DNA of 64,000 nucleotides from Conchocele bisecta (lineage: Eukaryota; Mollusca; Bivalvia; Lucinida; Thyasiridae): NCBI GenBank assembly GCA_029237695.1, contig CM055265.1, positions 47,367,056 to 47,431,055 of the forward strand. Direction: 5' to 3'. Shown in pieces: positions 44,806-55,939 of this stretch (its first letter is position 1; each line of letters begins with the position of its first letter). A program made the position numbers and the translations under genes. The notes beneath the pieces were generated by a model. The model worked only from the letters and a program-made list of their open reading frames with translations. It did no database searches and was not told the origin of the DNA.

Positions 44806-45059
44806 CGAAGTATGTTCGGAGGGGTATATAGTTTTCGTAATTCCGTCTGTCCATTCCTTAGTTCCTAAGATTTTCGCTAAAGGGGTCAGGTATCCATTAT
44901 CTCTGCAACCATACGTCAGATTGACTTGAAATTTCATATACTTTGTTATCATCATCCATATTTTCATTCTATAGCCCACCCATGTGACTTTCATGCCAAC
45001 TGTCAAGTGTAGAATGTACAAGGCGTCGGCCGGTGGTATCCGCGAGACCCTTCTCACTT

Positions 45060-45285
45060 GCTCCTAATCGTATTACTTATAGGGAATGAGCCAAGTGACT
45101 TTGGTGTGGTATGAATATGGCACCAGGTCAGCTTATTCTAATTTCAGGGCTGATATATATTCTTTTCGATGTAAATATTTCTTCGGATTTTGATATCCTC
45201 CTCCCCAGTGCAGTAGGTTAAATAAACGCGGCCTTAAATCACTAGCTGTTGATAAGCCGTTGAACATCAATACATTAAATCAAAT
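45060..45285 (+). mobile_element. SL1, 3' fragment
   Basis: tcctaatcgtattacttata, ggtgtggtatgaatatggca, gatttcagggctgatatata-type body and tagctgttgataagccgtt. Probably the same copy as 41055-41190. Confidence 0.7.
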
Positions 45286-45346
45286 ATGTATTCCCTGTAT
45301 TCTTAGAACCCAGGGTAAGCATTGTAGCTGTCTGTGATGCGTTAAT

Positions 45347-45955
45347 GGTACATGCCCACTAAGTACAGTGGGGTCAGCGTGTAAGTGCACACACGAACGA
45401 ACACGACAGGTTGGTTCCAACCTGTCGTGTTCGTTCTGTGTGCACTTACACGCTGACCCCACTGTAGGCACAAACTGTTCTTTATAGCAGAGCCATCATC
45501 TGATACATTTTCTGGCAAAATAAACATTAATTCACCATTACCCCACGTATTGATTGGCATTATTTACTTTTTATATCAGACGTAAATTTCCACACTAATA
45601 TCAGGGGCGATAACAGTGTTTCCTTAAAATGTTAACGAACATTACTATTTATTCTCTGTATTTATTTGTTGATGTGCAATGATCATACTTTAAAATCTGT
45701 TGAAAATATTATTTTGTTCGGGTGACGCATAGTATAAATAATTAAAAATGTCATACCTTATTTGCATATGGAAATAGCCTGATACCACCGCGAGTCACTA
45801 TCAGTAAAAAAAATATTACTAAATGACTATATATGTATAGCCGGCACTCGTAATTTTTAGAACTGGTGGAATACTGATACAAGTATACACTTATTTAGTT
45901 CCTATGAAGAACTAAAGAACAGTTTGTGCCTACTGAGTAGGCATGCACCGTTAAT
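45347..45955. mobile_element. TIR-D element with nested hairpin
   Basis: Ends ggtacatgcccactaagta and tgagtaggcatgcacc. A near-perfect 105-bp hairpin (tacagtggggtcagcgtgta at its foot, ggttggttccaacc at its tip) is nested at 45363-45470. Confidence 0.8.
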
Positions 45956-46074
45956 GATTGACAGTTCTCCGAGCGATGGAAAACAAACACTGCCTATGAT
46001 ACTGACGATGTTACTATAAACATATTACCAGACACCTGCATATCGTTTGTCATGATTACATTAGCACGCGAAGA

Positions 46075-46172
46075 CAACGATACTACGCTTGCTTCTGAAC
46101 CAATACAAATTTGGCCACACATGATGTGTGGCCAAATTTATATTGGTTCAGAAGCAAGAGTAGTATCGTTAT
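46075..46172. repeat. Hairpin with arms of about 45 bp
   Basis: aacgatactac, cttgcttctgaaccaata and aaatttggccacaca pair with their complements around tgatgtg. Confidence 0.85.
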
Positions 46173-46289
46173 TATGATAGGTGTGTGTTTTTCTCCACAA
46201 CAGAAAACGGTTTGGAGAGTATTGCGATCGCCGCAATGTTGGTTGTACAGTTCAGACCTAATCGCTGCGGACACACTACTGCCATTGCA

Positions 46290-46690
46290 GTTCCAAGGTG
46301 CATGATCACGTGGTACTAACAACAACAACAAGTACTGAAACTTCCAGAATCCATCCGATTCAAAGTACGTATTATTTTATTGTGTCCTTATTACGTAACG
46401 GATTTTGATAAAATATGGCGCATCAAACGCGTCTTGTTAAGCTGCATTTGGTGGTCTCTGTATTTTCGCCCAAACTTCTGTCGTTTTTCGGAGACACGGA
46501 AATCGATTCTTCGCAAAAACGACATAATTCTTTGCCAAACTCCCTGTACCATCAAATACAGCTCATGAAGACGCGTTTGCTGCGCCATATTTCATCAAAA
46601 TGCGTTGCATATTAAGGAAAATATCAAATAATACTTACTTTGGAGTGGGCGACGTTGTCGTAACCACGTGATCATGCACCTTGAGTTTAG
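46290..46690. mobile_element. Large imperfect inverted repeat of about 390 bp
   Basis: aaggtgcatgatcacgtggt at the left matches accacgtgatcatgcacctt at the right. Inner matches: caaagtacgtattattt / aaataatacttactttg, gataaaatatggcgcatcaaacgcg and complement, ttggtgg / ccatcaa. MITE-like. Confidence 0.75.
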
Positions 46691-46931
46691 AAGTTCAGTA
46701 TAGTTATGTATACTCCATAGCGCCATGGCCATGATTCACGGACACTGAAATAAAACATTGTGTTTCTGATACTTGTCAATTTATTTGTGCTACAACCCTG
46801 TACTAGTACGTTGGTGATATTCGCCGATATTTTCTGAAACAAATCGCCAAATGACCTAGTATCTAGCTAGGTTATAAGACTATTCTTTTGATTCAAGTTG
46901 ATCGTTCAACGAAAACTCGAGCACGAACTCC

Positions 46932-47238
46932 AGTAGCCTATTTCATCAACATTGCAAAGTATACTTTAGTAGCAAAGTATACTTTGAGGGAGAAATTTTC
47001 AATTTTATGATAAATTTATTAATTTTTATTATACTGAATTTATTACATTATCACAGCCATTATGGCTGTGATAATGTAATAAATTCAGTATAATAATTCT
47101 GCATACTTTTAATCATGAAATATATGCATTTGTTAGTTCTATGTGAAATTATGTATTTCAGGAAAAATAAATGATTACTCCCTCAAAGTATACTTTGGTA
47201 GTAAAGTATACTTTGCAATGTTGATGAAATAGGCTACT
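46932..47238. mobile_element. PAL-B palindromic MITE, complete
   Basis: tagcctatttcatcaacatt and complement at the ends; aagtatactttagtagcaaa subterminal; perfect centre cagccattatggctg. Confidence 0.85.
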
Positions 47239-47309
47239 GATGATAGAGTTAATCGTTCTGCTTAAACGCTAGAGGATTTGAGTGAAAATAAAACAAATGT
47301 AAATAATTA

Positions 47310-47640
47310 ACCTTTACACCGCTATCTTAATTTTATGTCGTCTGCTGTAAATTTTCTATTTTCCATTTTCATCATCAAAAACATGCTTTGACAGTACTTT
47401 AGAATAATTTACAATACAACATGCTTTGACAGCACTTCAGAAGGAAATGATTCTGAAGTGCCGTCAAAACATGTTTTTTATTGTGAAATAAGGCAAGATA
47501 TAAAAGCATCAGCAGACGACAATTGTTGTATGTAGCGGTCTAAGGTTTAAAAGGTGCTGTCAACCCATGGTTTTCATGCGAAAATTAAAAATAAACAGCA
47601 GACGACAACATTTAATTCAGCAGTGTACGGGTTAATAATC
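47310..47640. mobile_element. PAL-G palindromic MITE plus partial second copy
   Basis: ttaacctttacaccgctat to gtagcggtctaaggttt forms one copy; it is followed by ggtgctgtcaacccatgg and acagcagacgacaacattt, the right part of another. Confidence 0.65.
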
Positions 47641-47985
47641 CAATGGACATACCCAGTTAAGTGGCCGTTTCCCAGCGACTGTTGTTGTGGGAATAATGAG
47701 ATTGGTGTACAGAAGGTATCAATCTCGGCACGATTGCTGCTCCGACTGCCAGCCTGGCACTTCCAATCGCCTCTGGTATGTAGCTACTGCTTACATGTGA
47801 CACTCATCCTAATGGCTCTAATGTGTGCCGCTAATTACACCCTACCTGATTCCCGCGGGCAAGTGAACGAAAACAAATACACGTCCAACCTGCTGGCACC
47901 GGGCCCAAACGCTAATCATGCAATCGAGTGCGTCTTACTCTTGAAAGAAGCTGCATTGTGTGTGCAACAATACCAGGTATATTGA
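47554..47985 (+). other. 143-codon ORF of unknown status
   Basis: The first third overlaps a PAL-G repeat and is not likely to be coding. The remainder has a hydrophobic stretch (CSYCLHVTLILMALMCAA) followed by a hydrophilic segment, and stays open up to CAG|GTATAT near 47977, a possible donor. No family is recognised, so this may be chance. Confidence 0.15.
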
Positions 47986-47989
47986 CATT

Positions 47990-48640
47990 ATTCGCATATA
48001 CAGCATACTATTAGACAACTAATATACATGTTGCATAGCTATGGTGTAAAGCATGTCAACGTAGCCTACATGTATTTCCGCGCGGCCCCTGAATGATTTA
48101 AATAACACATTCTAAATTCAACTTTCTAATTTACGAAACTGTGGAATTAAATCGGTGTCTAATTCCCGATGTTGTGGGAGCAGATTTTTTTCATTGATAC
48201 GACATGTGTCGGTGTTTTTATTTTACTTATTTTTTTTGTTTTTGGTTGTGTTTTTTTTTTGTAACTACATATCTGCGAGTAGTCCCCATCACAAGGCGGC
48301 TTATGGACGCTCATATACACATGCAGACTCTTGCAATCCTACGATTTTCCAGTAAGTTAGCTGTTGATAGTACGACAGCACGATAGTACGATATTCTGAT
48401 ACCATGATTGAACGTACGCTGGCGACAGTCCGATGACGACATTGAAATAGCATGAGGCTACGATGGCGATATCACATTTAACAATATTGCGATACCACTA
48501 TAGCACGGTGACGACAGTATCATCGTGCTATCCTTGTCATCGTAGCATCGCGCTGGCCTTAATTGTACACTGTACAGCCCCACACTCGCTATATAAATCT
48601 AAACGTGGCTTTCAGTATAATGTACCCGCTTGTGTTGATT
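47990..48640. other. No gene recognised; cgatagtac-type repeats
   Basis: 48365-48560 is rich in short words such as acgacagcacgatagtacga, cgatggcgatatc and atcatcgtgctatc, with partial inverted symmetry. This resembles a decayed simple-sequence or terminal repeat. Nothing else was seen. Confidence 0.35.
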
Positions 48641-48648
48641 CATCTTAT

Positions 48649-48892
48649 ATGTGACTGGAGAAATGGGGCTTATGTGTTTTCTGACCAGTGTAGCTCCTGG
48701 TCATATATATATAGCACACTGTCGTAGCCTGATATCGATATATATTTGCTTGTTAGAAGCATGACGGGTGTTCAATTGACGGAATGGCGAACAGTGCAGA
48801 TCCTGATCAGATTGTGCGGATGCACAGGCTGATCTGGATCTACACTGGTCGTAAAACACATAAGTCCCAGTTCTCCAGTCACAGCCACCCAC
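48649..48892. mobile_element. PAL-C MITE, complete
   Basis: tatgtgactggagaaatgg and ccagttctccagtcacagc at the ends; centre cagatcctgatcagattgtg / caggctgatctggatctaca. Confidence 0.8.
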
Positions 48893-49339
48893 ATGTGAGC
48901 AGTATTCTAAAGCTAAGCGCGCTGTCCTTAGAGTATCACCTGACTCTAAACTCAAAGGCCCGCATCATTAACCAAGCCGCTGAACAAGTAGATACTCGAA
49001 ATATCATTCCACACCATAAGTTGTACCAGGGTCATTCGATTCAATCTCGTTTGATGGATTCTGGTTGTAATAATTTATTGCCGTTTATTACTACGATCGT
49101 GTCTTTTGAGCTTGTCTATACACATGTAATAATATAGTACTTGCGATCATTATGGTGTTTCATGTTCATGAACGTGTTTGTTAAAGGACGGAAACGCAAC
49201 AATTACTTTGGCAGTTTACGTTCCCACCGTAAGTTGTACTCGCGGAGGAATTGTGGGCAGCCACTTGTGGAACACGTGTTTGTATCCACAAATTCTGGCG
49301 TTGGCGATCGGCGATGCTCTGGCAGTACCTCGCTTATCG

Positions 49340-49800
49340 CATCGGCGTTTTTCGCCGATATTGGTTTGATAAAATGCCAGTATTTTCCGTGAAAATGACA
49401 TCGAATATTGAAATAAAAAACTGTAGCCTATTTCACCAACATTGCAAAGTATACTTTTCTAGCAAAGTATACTTTGAGGGAGAAATTTTCAATTTTAGGA
49501 TAAATTTATTAATTTTTATTATACTGAATTTATTACATTATCACAGCCAATTTGTCTGTGATAATGTAATACATTCAGTATAATAATTCTGCATACTTTT
49601 AATCATCAAATATATGCAGTGGTTAGTTCTATATGAAATAATGCATTTCAGGAAAAATAAATGATTACTCCCTCAAAGTATACTTTGCTAGATAGAATGA
49701 TTCCGCATGAGCTTTGATGATTTTGTCAATTTTCGACGTAATTCATGAAAACTATGGCCGATTTTCGAAATCAATATCGGCGAAATACGGGAATACGACA
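49340..49800. mobile_element. Element with PAL-B nested inside
   Basis: tttttcgccgatattgg near the left and aatatcggcgaaata near the right suggest diverged terminal repeats. A PAL-B copy (49421-49697, centre cagccaatttgtctg) lies between; its right end is cut at agtatactttgctagata. Confidence 0.55.
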
Positions 49801-50882
49801 AGATGTGATACTAGTTCATTGCTATAATACAGGTGGTATCTTTGACACTCAATGAGTGATACCTCAGTTAGGTTATGTATACGATCGGATCAAACCCGCG
49901 TTTACGGTTCTGTAATATATATAATATTCATTGGAAAAGTAACACCCCTCAATAAATGTGCAATAACCTGATATACATCAGACCATTCCCCGAAGATCAA
50001 TAGAACTATGTCGGTAACTAACAGCCATCCCTATTTATGTCAATTGTTGATGTAGGTTTTCTAAAATTACGAATGGAAACTTAAATTGGGCTCTCTCTGG
50101 TGACTAGAAACCTCGATAATTCCACTGCAAAATAAAGCAGTCCTATCATAGTATACACAAACAATTATGTTGGGCCCGTAATTTTAAAAAAACATTGTGA
50201 GCATTTACTCCGACCTCAGCAAGTTTAATTGGTCGAGGCTGAGATGTCCCCAGTCTCGGCCAATCAAACTGCATGTTTCCGAATATGAATTTTGAGAACT
50301 TTTTCTTTTATTGATTCATGTATCAGATCTTATAGTATATTTAGTTTAGTTTCAGTCGGTATATGTATGTTTACTTGCGAACTGCATGGGTAACGCTACA
50401 ATTTGTATGGATACCAGCATTTACGCCACCGGATACTTACAATTCTCAACGCTGATATAGCTCATAGTTTCCCATATTCTCACGCTGACCTCACAAGAAG
50501 CAATTATTCATTTCTCCAGGTAAAACGAAAGAAAACTCATTATTTGAAGATGAATGAAAAAAGTGAAGATTTTGTTCAACTTTGAAAACATTCAAAGGCG
50601 CGTAAGAACGGCCAACAACTGTTCGTAATATAATACATATAACCTGATGGTCGGGAACAGTTGCGTGAATGGAACACGCCATTTATGACGTCTTCAATGA
50701 GGGATCGTACTTAGTTATCTCAGTTATCTCCCGTTTAATTTATTTATAGAAATCCGGTCCAAAGTATCTAGTTTAGGGCCTTATTGCTTGTAAAAAGAGC
50801 GAATGTAGCACGATTTGTTGTGAAAACGAGTCAATATATAGTGATTTCCACTAGTGTTGATCCAGGTCATCCTATTAGACAT
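49801..50882. other. No gene recognised
   Basis: Only a hairpin at 50216-50272 (tttaattggtcgaggctgag with ctcggccaatcaaac) stands out. No repeat family matches elsewhere in the window. Confidence 0.35.
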
Positions 50883-51043
50883 TGAGCCACCAATAACCCC
50901 CCTCCCCCCCCCCCTCCCCCCCCCCCCCCCCCCCCCTGTGGGATTTTTGGTCAGTATTATTTTAGGATCCAGTAACCTATTGTCTATCAAACCTGATTGT
51001 CTGCGCCTACAAAGCCGATGGATGAACAAATGGCGGCCATTTT
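50883..51043. repeat. Left terminal inverted repeat of the nuclease transposon
   Basis: Includes an almost pure C tract (50898-50936), then tgtgggatttttgg, gattgtctgcgcc and gatggatgaacaa. It runs into the perfect hairpin atggcggccatttt / aaaatggccgccat at 51030-51059. Confidence 0.75.
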
Positions 51044-51379
51044 CCAAAATGGCCGCCATACAAAACTGGGTGGTTTTAGAACAGGCCGATATGTGTCATT
51101 TAAATCACGTTCTTCCAAGTTAAGCGATATCATTTTTTCACCAATTGAGTATAAAATGACTTACAATAAGTTTTATATTGGATACCATCCTCAAATAGCC
51201 ACAATTATCAAAATGGCCGCCAAAATACTTAATTGTTTATGCTTGCAACATTTTTTTTCACCACACGATGAGCCACCTACAATTTAATCGTGTCAGTAGC
51301 AACATATTCACATGGCAGTTCCTTTTTCACATCGATTTGCATTATTTCTGGTGTGCTATCAACGGTAATTATTTTCAAA

Positions 51380-53668
51380 ATGGCCGCCAAACAGGTATTA
51401 TATAATGGCCCTTTCGGGTATTTTTGGAGATTATTGGAGTTCATGACAAATGACAAATGCATGAAAGCATTGTCATTATACTCAGAGTTTCGAGATAGGG
51501 TTAGTGAAGGGAAACTTGGGAAAACGGCACAGTATTGGCTGGGATACATGGATTCGGTGCATACGGTGTTGCAGTTTCTCCGAGCCACCAAAGAAAACAA
51601 CTTAGACCTTCACATAGCATGTCTTCAGAAGATGTGTCCATTGTTCTTCAGCTTTGACCATCCCAACTACGCACGGTATGCTACAGTATATCTGCTGAGT
51701 TTGTTAAACTTAGAGCAGTTATATCCTGGGATGGAAGATCTGTTGAGGAACAATGGATTCAGCGTGAACCGATCCAGTGTTCCGTCATTCAGAAATGGCG
51801 TGGATATCACAATAGAGCAAACCATCAATCGCCATGCTAAGTCACACGGAGGTATCATAGGTTTCAGCCGCAATTATGCAGCATACTACAGATGGTGTAT
51901 GACGAGACACTTCCGAGCTAGCTACATGGATGCTACGCTTGAACTGGCTGATATGAACGCGCATGAACAGTCTTCACACAAGGACACACGAACTTCGGAA
52001 ATATCCAGAAGTGAAACAGACGTCAAGAAAATTATCAATACAATAGGACATTTTATAGATACGTTTGAAGTATCAGATGAATCGCTCTATTGCATATCTT
52101 CAGGGGCGCCAGCTCCTAAAGATGTTGACGATCTGCTCTCTGCAGAAATGACAGGAAAACAAAGGTTTGCGCGGTTTGTCCAGGAGCGGTTTGTTGAAAA
52201 GTCAGTCAGCTTTCATGCACCAATAAAACAGTTGCACCTGAAAACATTTGCATCACTCGCTAAAGCTGTGAAGCTCACTGGTACGCAGAGAAAGACAAAG
52301 GAGTTAGTAGCTGAACGAAATATATTTGGGCAGCTAATTTTTCTTGCTCTCAAACACAACATTGACATGGAAAAGGTGCTTAGCTACCCATTGGGACCTG
52401 TGCCATGGTCGCTCGCCACTGCGGATGGCTCGCCAGCAAAAACAGATAAAGCTAAACTTATGCACCAGCTTGAAGACAATCACATAGTGTTGATGTACCT
52501 CCGACGGGTCAAGTGAGCTATATTATTGACGGCAATGCACTGTTACACATGCAGACCGCTTTGCCAAACACATTCGCGGATCTTGCAGATAACATATATC
52601 ATCAGCTCCCGTAAGTTTAGCGTGTAGATTTTGTGACAGATACATACCAAGACTTGTCAATAAAAGCATCTGAGCGACTACGCAGGGGTACATCAAAGAC
52701 ATACATTATAAAAGGACCTCTCACAAATGTTCCACGAGATTGGAAACTGTTCTTGTCAAACAATTCAAACAAAACACAACTAATTAGACTTCTCATGTCT
52801 GAATGGATGCAAGATAAGTACGCTCCAAAGCTGATCGGCAAGACTATTCAGTTTGTAAGCGGGGATCAATGTATGCAGCTAACTAGCACTGATGGTAAGA
52901 CTACACAAACTGTTGAGATAAAGGAGTTGCACTCATCGCAAGAGGAGGCGGATACACGGCTAATCCTGCATTGTGCGTACCATGCACTGCAGACACCAGA
53001 GAACAGCACCATTATTGTGAGATCCCCAGACACGGATGTGTTTGTTTTGATGTTGAAATTCGGACAGACGCTGAAACAACAACTGCTGTTAGATACCGGA
53101 GTTGGGAACAAGAGGCGGCTGGTTGACATACATGGTGTCATTTGAGACATAGGAACTGAACTGTGTTTCGCATTGCCTGCACTCCATGCTTTTACAGGCT
53201 GTGATAGAACAAGTGCTTTCGTTCGGCGTGGTAAAGTTACTCCTTTGAAAACACTCCAGCGGCATCCAGAGTTTACTGAAGCCTTCCATTCCAGAAGTTG
53301 GGAATGTCTCAAATGTTTCAAACGCTTGAACACTTTGTATGCTTGCTGTACAACAAATCAGACATTACAGATATCAACAAGCTACGAATGGAGCTATTTC
53401 TACAAAAGTGTAGCCCCAGGTCTGGCGATCTTCTTTCGACGTACAATGGGGCTGACCTGAGCCTTTTACCACCATGCAGATCGTCACTGAAAATGCATGT
53501 AGCAAGAGCCAACTATCAAACGCTCATTTGGAACAATGCTGAGATCACCTGCCAAGTGAAATGGTTGATCTGTTAATAGAGGAACGGGATGACGTACCTG
53601 ATACTGATGATCCTGAAGCAGAGAGCCTACGTGATGCCATGTTTGACACTGATGACGCGTATGACTAG
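51380..53668 (+). pseudogene. Transposon protein with HPNYAR-type N-terminal region and XPG/FEN-like (PIN) nuclease domain, frame-broken
   Basis: A probable start is the ATG at 51380 (MAAKQVLYNG); the frame is also open upstream. Part 1 (to 52516) has FDHPNYARY and GGIIGFSRNYAAYYRW. Part 2 reads on in another frame from about 52517 with YIIDGNALLH, then through a further shift near 52612 VTDTYQDLSIKASER, IIKGPLTNVPRDW, QEEADTRLILH and VRSPDTDVFVL. A TGA at 53143 interrupts it; the same frame continues with ALPALHAFTGCDRTSAF. A shift near 53300 leads to LPPCRSSLKMHVARANYQ, and a last shift near 53545 to an acidic tail ending at TAG 53666. The ordered acidic residues D, E-D, D-D and GCD match the metal-binding pattern of XPG/FEN nucleases. 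Four shifts and one stop indicate a dead copy, although sequencing errors could cause some of them. Confidence 0.75.
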
Positions 53669-53714
53669 TCTGGATTTATCTTAACCTACTCTCACAATTA
53701 GAACTTCACATAAC

Positions 53715-54345
53715 TTGCCTGATGTTGTGACGATCGCAATTTGAATATTGTAAACCATGATGTATTTTGCCTCTTGAATTGTATTATGTGGCTGGAACGT
53801 TTGTATATTGTGTTTCATCTTGCCTGATGCTGTGAGGATTGCCTCGCCACAGGTACGATGTTTTGACTTGAACAACATGTAGAATATTTTGTATTGCAAG
53901 TTGATTACTGTAATCCATGACATGTGTTTCCTCTTGAATTGTATTATATGTGGATTACGTTTTTGCCGATTGTGTTTCATCTTGTCTGATGCTGTGAGGA
54001 TTGCCTCGCCACAGGTGCGATGTTTTGACTTTAACAACATGTAGAATATTTTGTATTGCAAGTTGAATACTTTAAATCATGACATGTGTTGCCTCTTGAA
54101 TTGTATTATATGTCGATTACGTGTTTGCCTATTGTGTTTCATCTTGCCTGATGCTGTGAGGATTGCCTCGCCACAGGTGCGATGTTTTGACTTGAACAAC
54201 ATGTAGAATATTTTGTATTGCAAGTTGAATACTGTAAACCATGATGTATGTTGCCTCTTGAATTGTATTATATGTGGATTCAGTTTTTGCCTATTGTGTT
54301 TCATCTTGCCCGATGCTGTGAGGATTGTCTCGCCACTATAACGAG
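53715..54345. repeat. 163-bp tandem array inside the nuclease transposon
   Basis: About 3.7 copies anchored on gatgctgtgaggattgcctc near 53826, 53990, 54152 and 54313 (interval about 162-164 bp). It starts about 45 bp after the pseudogene stop. Confidence 0.9.
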
Positions 54346-55008
54346 ATTATTAATGTTGTAGATCAACTACTGTTGCCGATAATGATCTAGTGCCCCGAAA
54401 TGTTTGAATATTCGGATATATTTCAAAATCGGTACCGTCAATTTTTATTTGAGAAATGTCCGTACAGACGGACGAAAACACGGGCTCATAGTATATTTAG
54501 TAAGTATGGACAATAATGCTATATATTTTAGTTGTTTTCAATCCATAGTAAGCGGTTATAATGTTGTTAAATTGCATAATATTACATACCTGTTAAATTG
54601 CCATTGTAAAATGAGTGGGTGGGGAATGGTCGAAAATACGTTATTTTCCACTTTGTATATTTTGTGGTAGACACTAAATAGTCGACGTATATACATTGGA
54701 TATGTTCAATTGGCCCTACTAGACTACATTGACATTGATAAAATGAAAAAACGCCAACTTTTCATAAAGTTATTAACATGTATATTTTACCATTGAAATT
54801 GGGTGGGTGGGGTAATAAAACCTGTAAAATAGGACTTCTAGATTGTCAAATTTATTTCAATTGTATATTATTCTATTCCATGGTGTTCAAAATCTCGGAA
54901 AACGTACGAAAATACCATCTTATTCGAACAAAAGGATATAAGTTAGGCAATTTTTATTAAGAAATGCGATTTTTCAAGATACTAAAAATACCGAGGGTGA
55001 CATACTTG

Positions 55009-55149
55009 AAAATGACGCCATATGTTCATCCATCGGGTTACAGAGCGCAGACAACGGATTAACACTCATAATTGAATGTAGTTTCAGGAAATATATGTCT
55101 GCAAAAATCCCACAGGAGGGGGGGGGGAGGGTTTCGGTTATTGGCTCAC
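55009..55149. repeat. Right terminal inverted repeat of the nuclease transposon
   Basis: Reverse complement of the left repeat with gaps: tgttcatccatcgggtt, gcgcagacaacgg, caaaaatcccacagg, a G tract, ggttattggctcac. Confidence 0.75.
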
Positions 55150-55231
55150 GGGCTATATAGATATAGCTGTACAATCTGATCCGGGGCTGCATTATTTGTT
55201 AATTCATATTTTCACACTTATTAATTATATT

Positions 55232-55305
55232 GCAAACAGTGTAGACTCAGATCAGACTGCACATATGTGCAGTCTGATCTGGGTCTACTCTGTTTGCAAA
55301 ACATT
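55232..55305. repeat. PAL-C-type hairpin without outer ends
   Basis: gcaaacagtgtagactcaga and tcagactgcacatatgtgca pair almost perfectly with the following half. Confidence 0.85.
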
Positions 55306-55484
55306 TTTTTTTTATGTTTTTCAGTAAGAAATCAACTTACCGGTAAATACAGCATGGGGCCGGATCTCTATAAATATATTCGCAAAGGGAAATAACTAGC
55401 TAGGATCCCTCATTATAGAACGACTACTGCATAGGGGCCGGCTTGACTAAGAAGTTCGTATGCAAATCTTTTATTTAACGACGG

Positions 55485-55667
55485 CACTGGCTCGATGGCC
55501 TTGCATGTCGGGACCGACTATTTAGGTCCCCATCCGATAGGACTAGGCTAGCACGAAGTTGTCTTGCCCAAGGACACTCCGAATCGGCCATTCTGAGCGG
55601 GTCGAGTTGGGAATCGAACCCGGGGTCTCCAGATACGCAGTCTCTACCAACTGAGCTAATCCGCCAA
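55485..55667 (-). mobile_element. SL3 tRNA-derived SINE
   Basis: On the minus strand: ggcggattagctcagttggt (A box TAGCTCAGTTGG), then ggttcgattcccaactcg (B box GGTTCGATTCC), spaced as in a tRNA gene, followed by a body with gtgtccttgggcaagacaac. The anticodon arm and 3' acceptor strand do not close as a tRNA, so this is a SINE head and not a functional tRNA gene. Confidence 0.8.
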
Positions 55668-55939
55668 CCTGTGTGAAGTTCGTCTGATAAACATTGAAAT
55701 TTATATTAGCAGTTGCGGGTATCAGTCTAGAACATACTTGAAAGTGCCGGCGTTTTTAGAATTGCTATAGTTAGACATTTGTACATGCCAATGTGGCATA
55801 ATTCTTGGTTGAGGAAGATACAAAAAAAAAGTAAGCCTGTTTAAACATGGTTTCAGGGTGAAAGTAATCGAAATTCAGAAGGTTTGCCCTTTGTTCAGAA
55901 ATATCTAAAATATGAAGGGTCGACAGCATATCACTACCG

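Larger units (their letters stand above)
50883..55149 (+). mobile_element. 4.3-kb DNA transposon encoding an XPG/PIN-like nuclease (candidate Academ superfamily)
   Basis: Imperfect terminal inverted repeats lie at 50883-51043 and 55009-55149. From the outside in, both carry gagcca, aataacc, a poly-C tract, ctgtgggatttttg, a diverged stretch, ttgtctgcgc and gatggatgaaca. The interior holds one broken gene (51380-53668) followed by a 163-bp tandem array. Assignment to Academ rests on general knowledge that those transposases contain an XPG-type nuclease domain; TSD and catalytic layout were not verified. Confidence 0.7.

Noticed and set aside
52866..53333. 155-codon minus-strand ORF
   Set aside because: Antisense shadow of the XPG-like nuclease region, whose plus-strand motifs are recognisable.
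53715..54345. CRISPR-like array
   Set aside because: Contiguous tandem units with no unique spacers, inside a eukaryotic transposon.
55595..55667. Functional tRNA gene on the minus strand
   Set aside because: A and B boxes are present, but the 3' acceptor strand does not pair with the 5' end and a SINE body follows directly.
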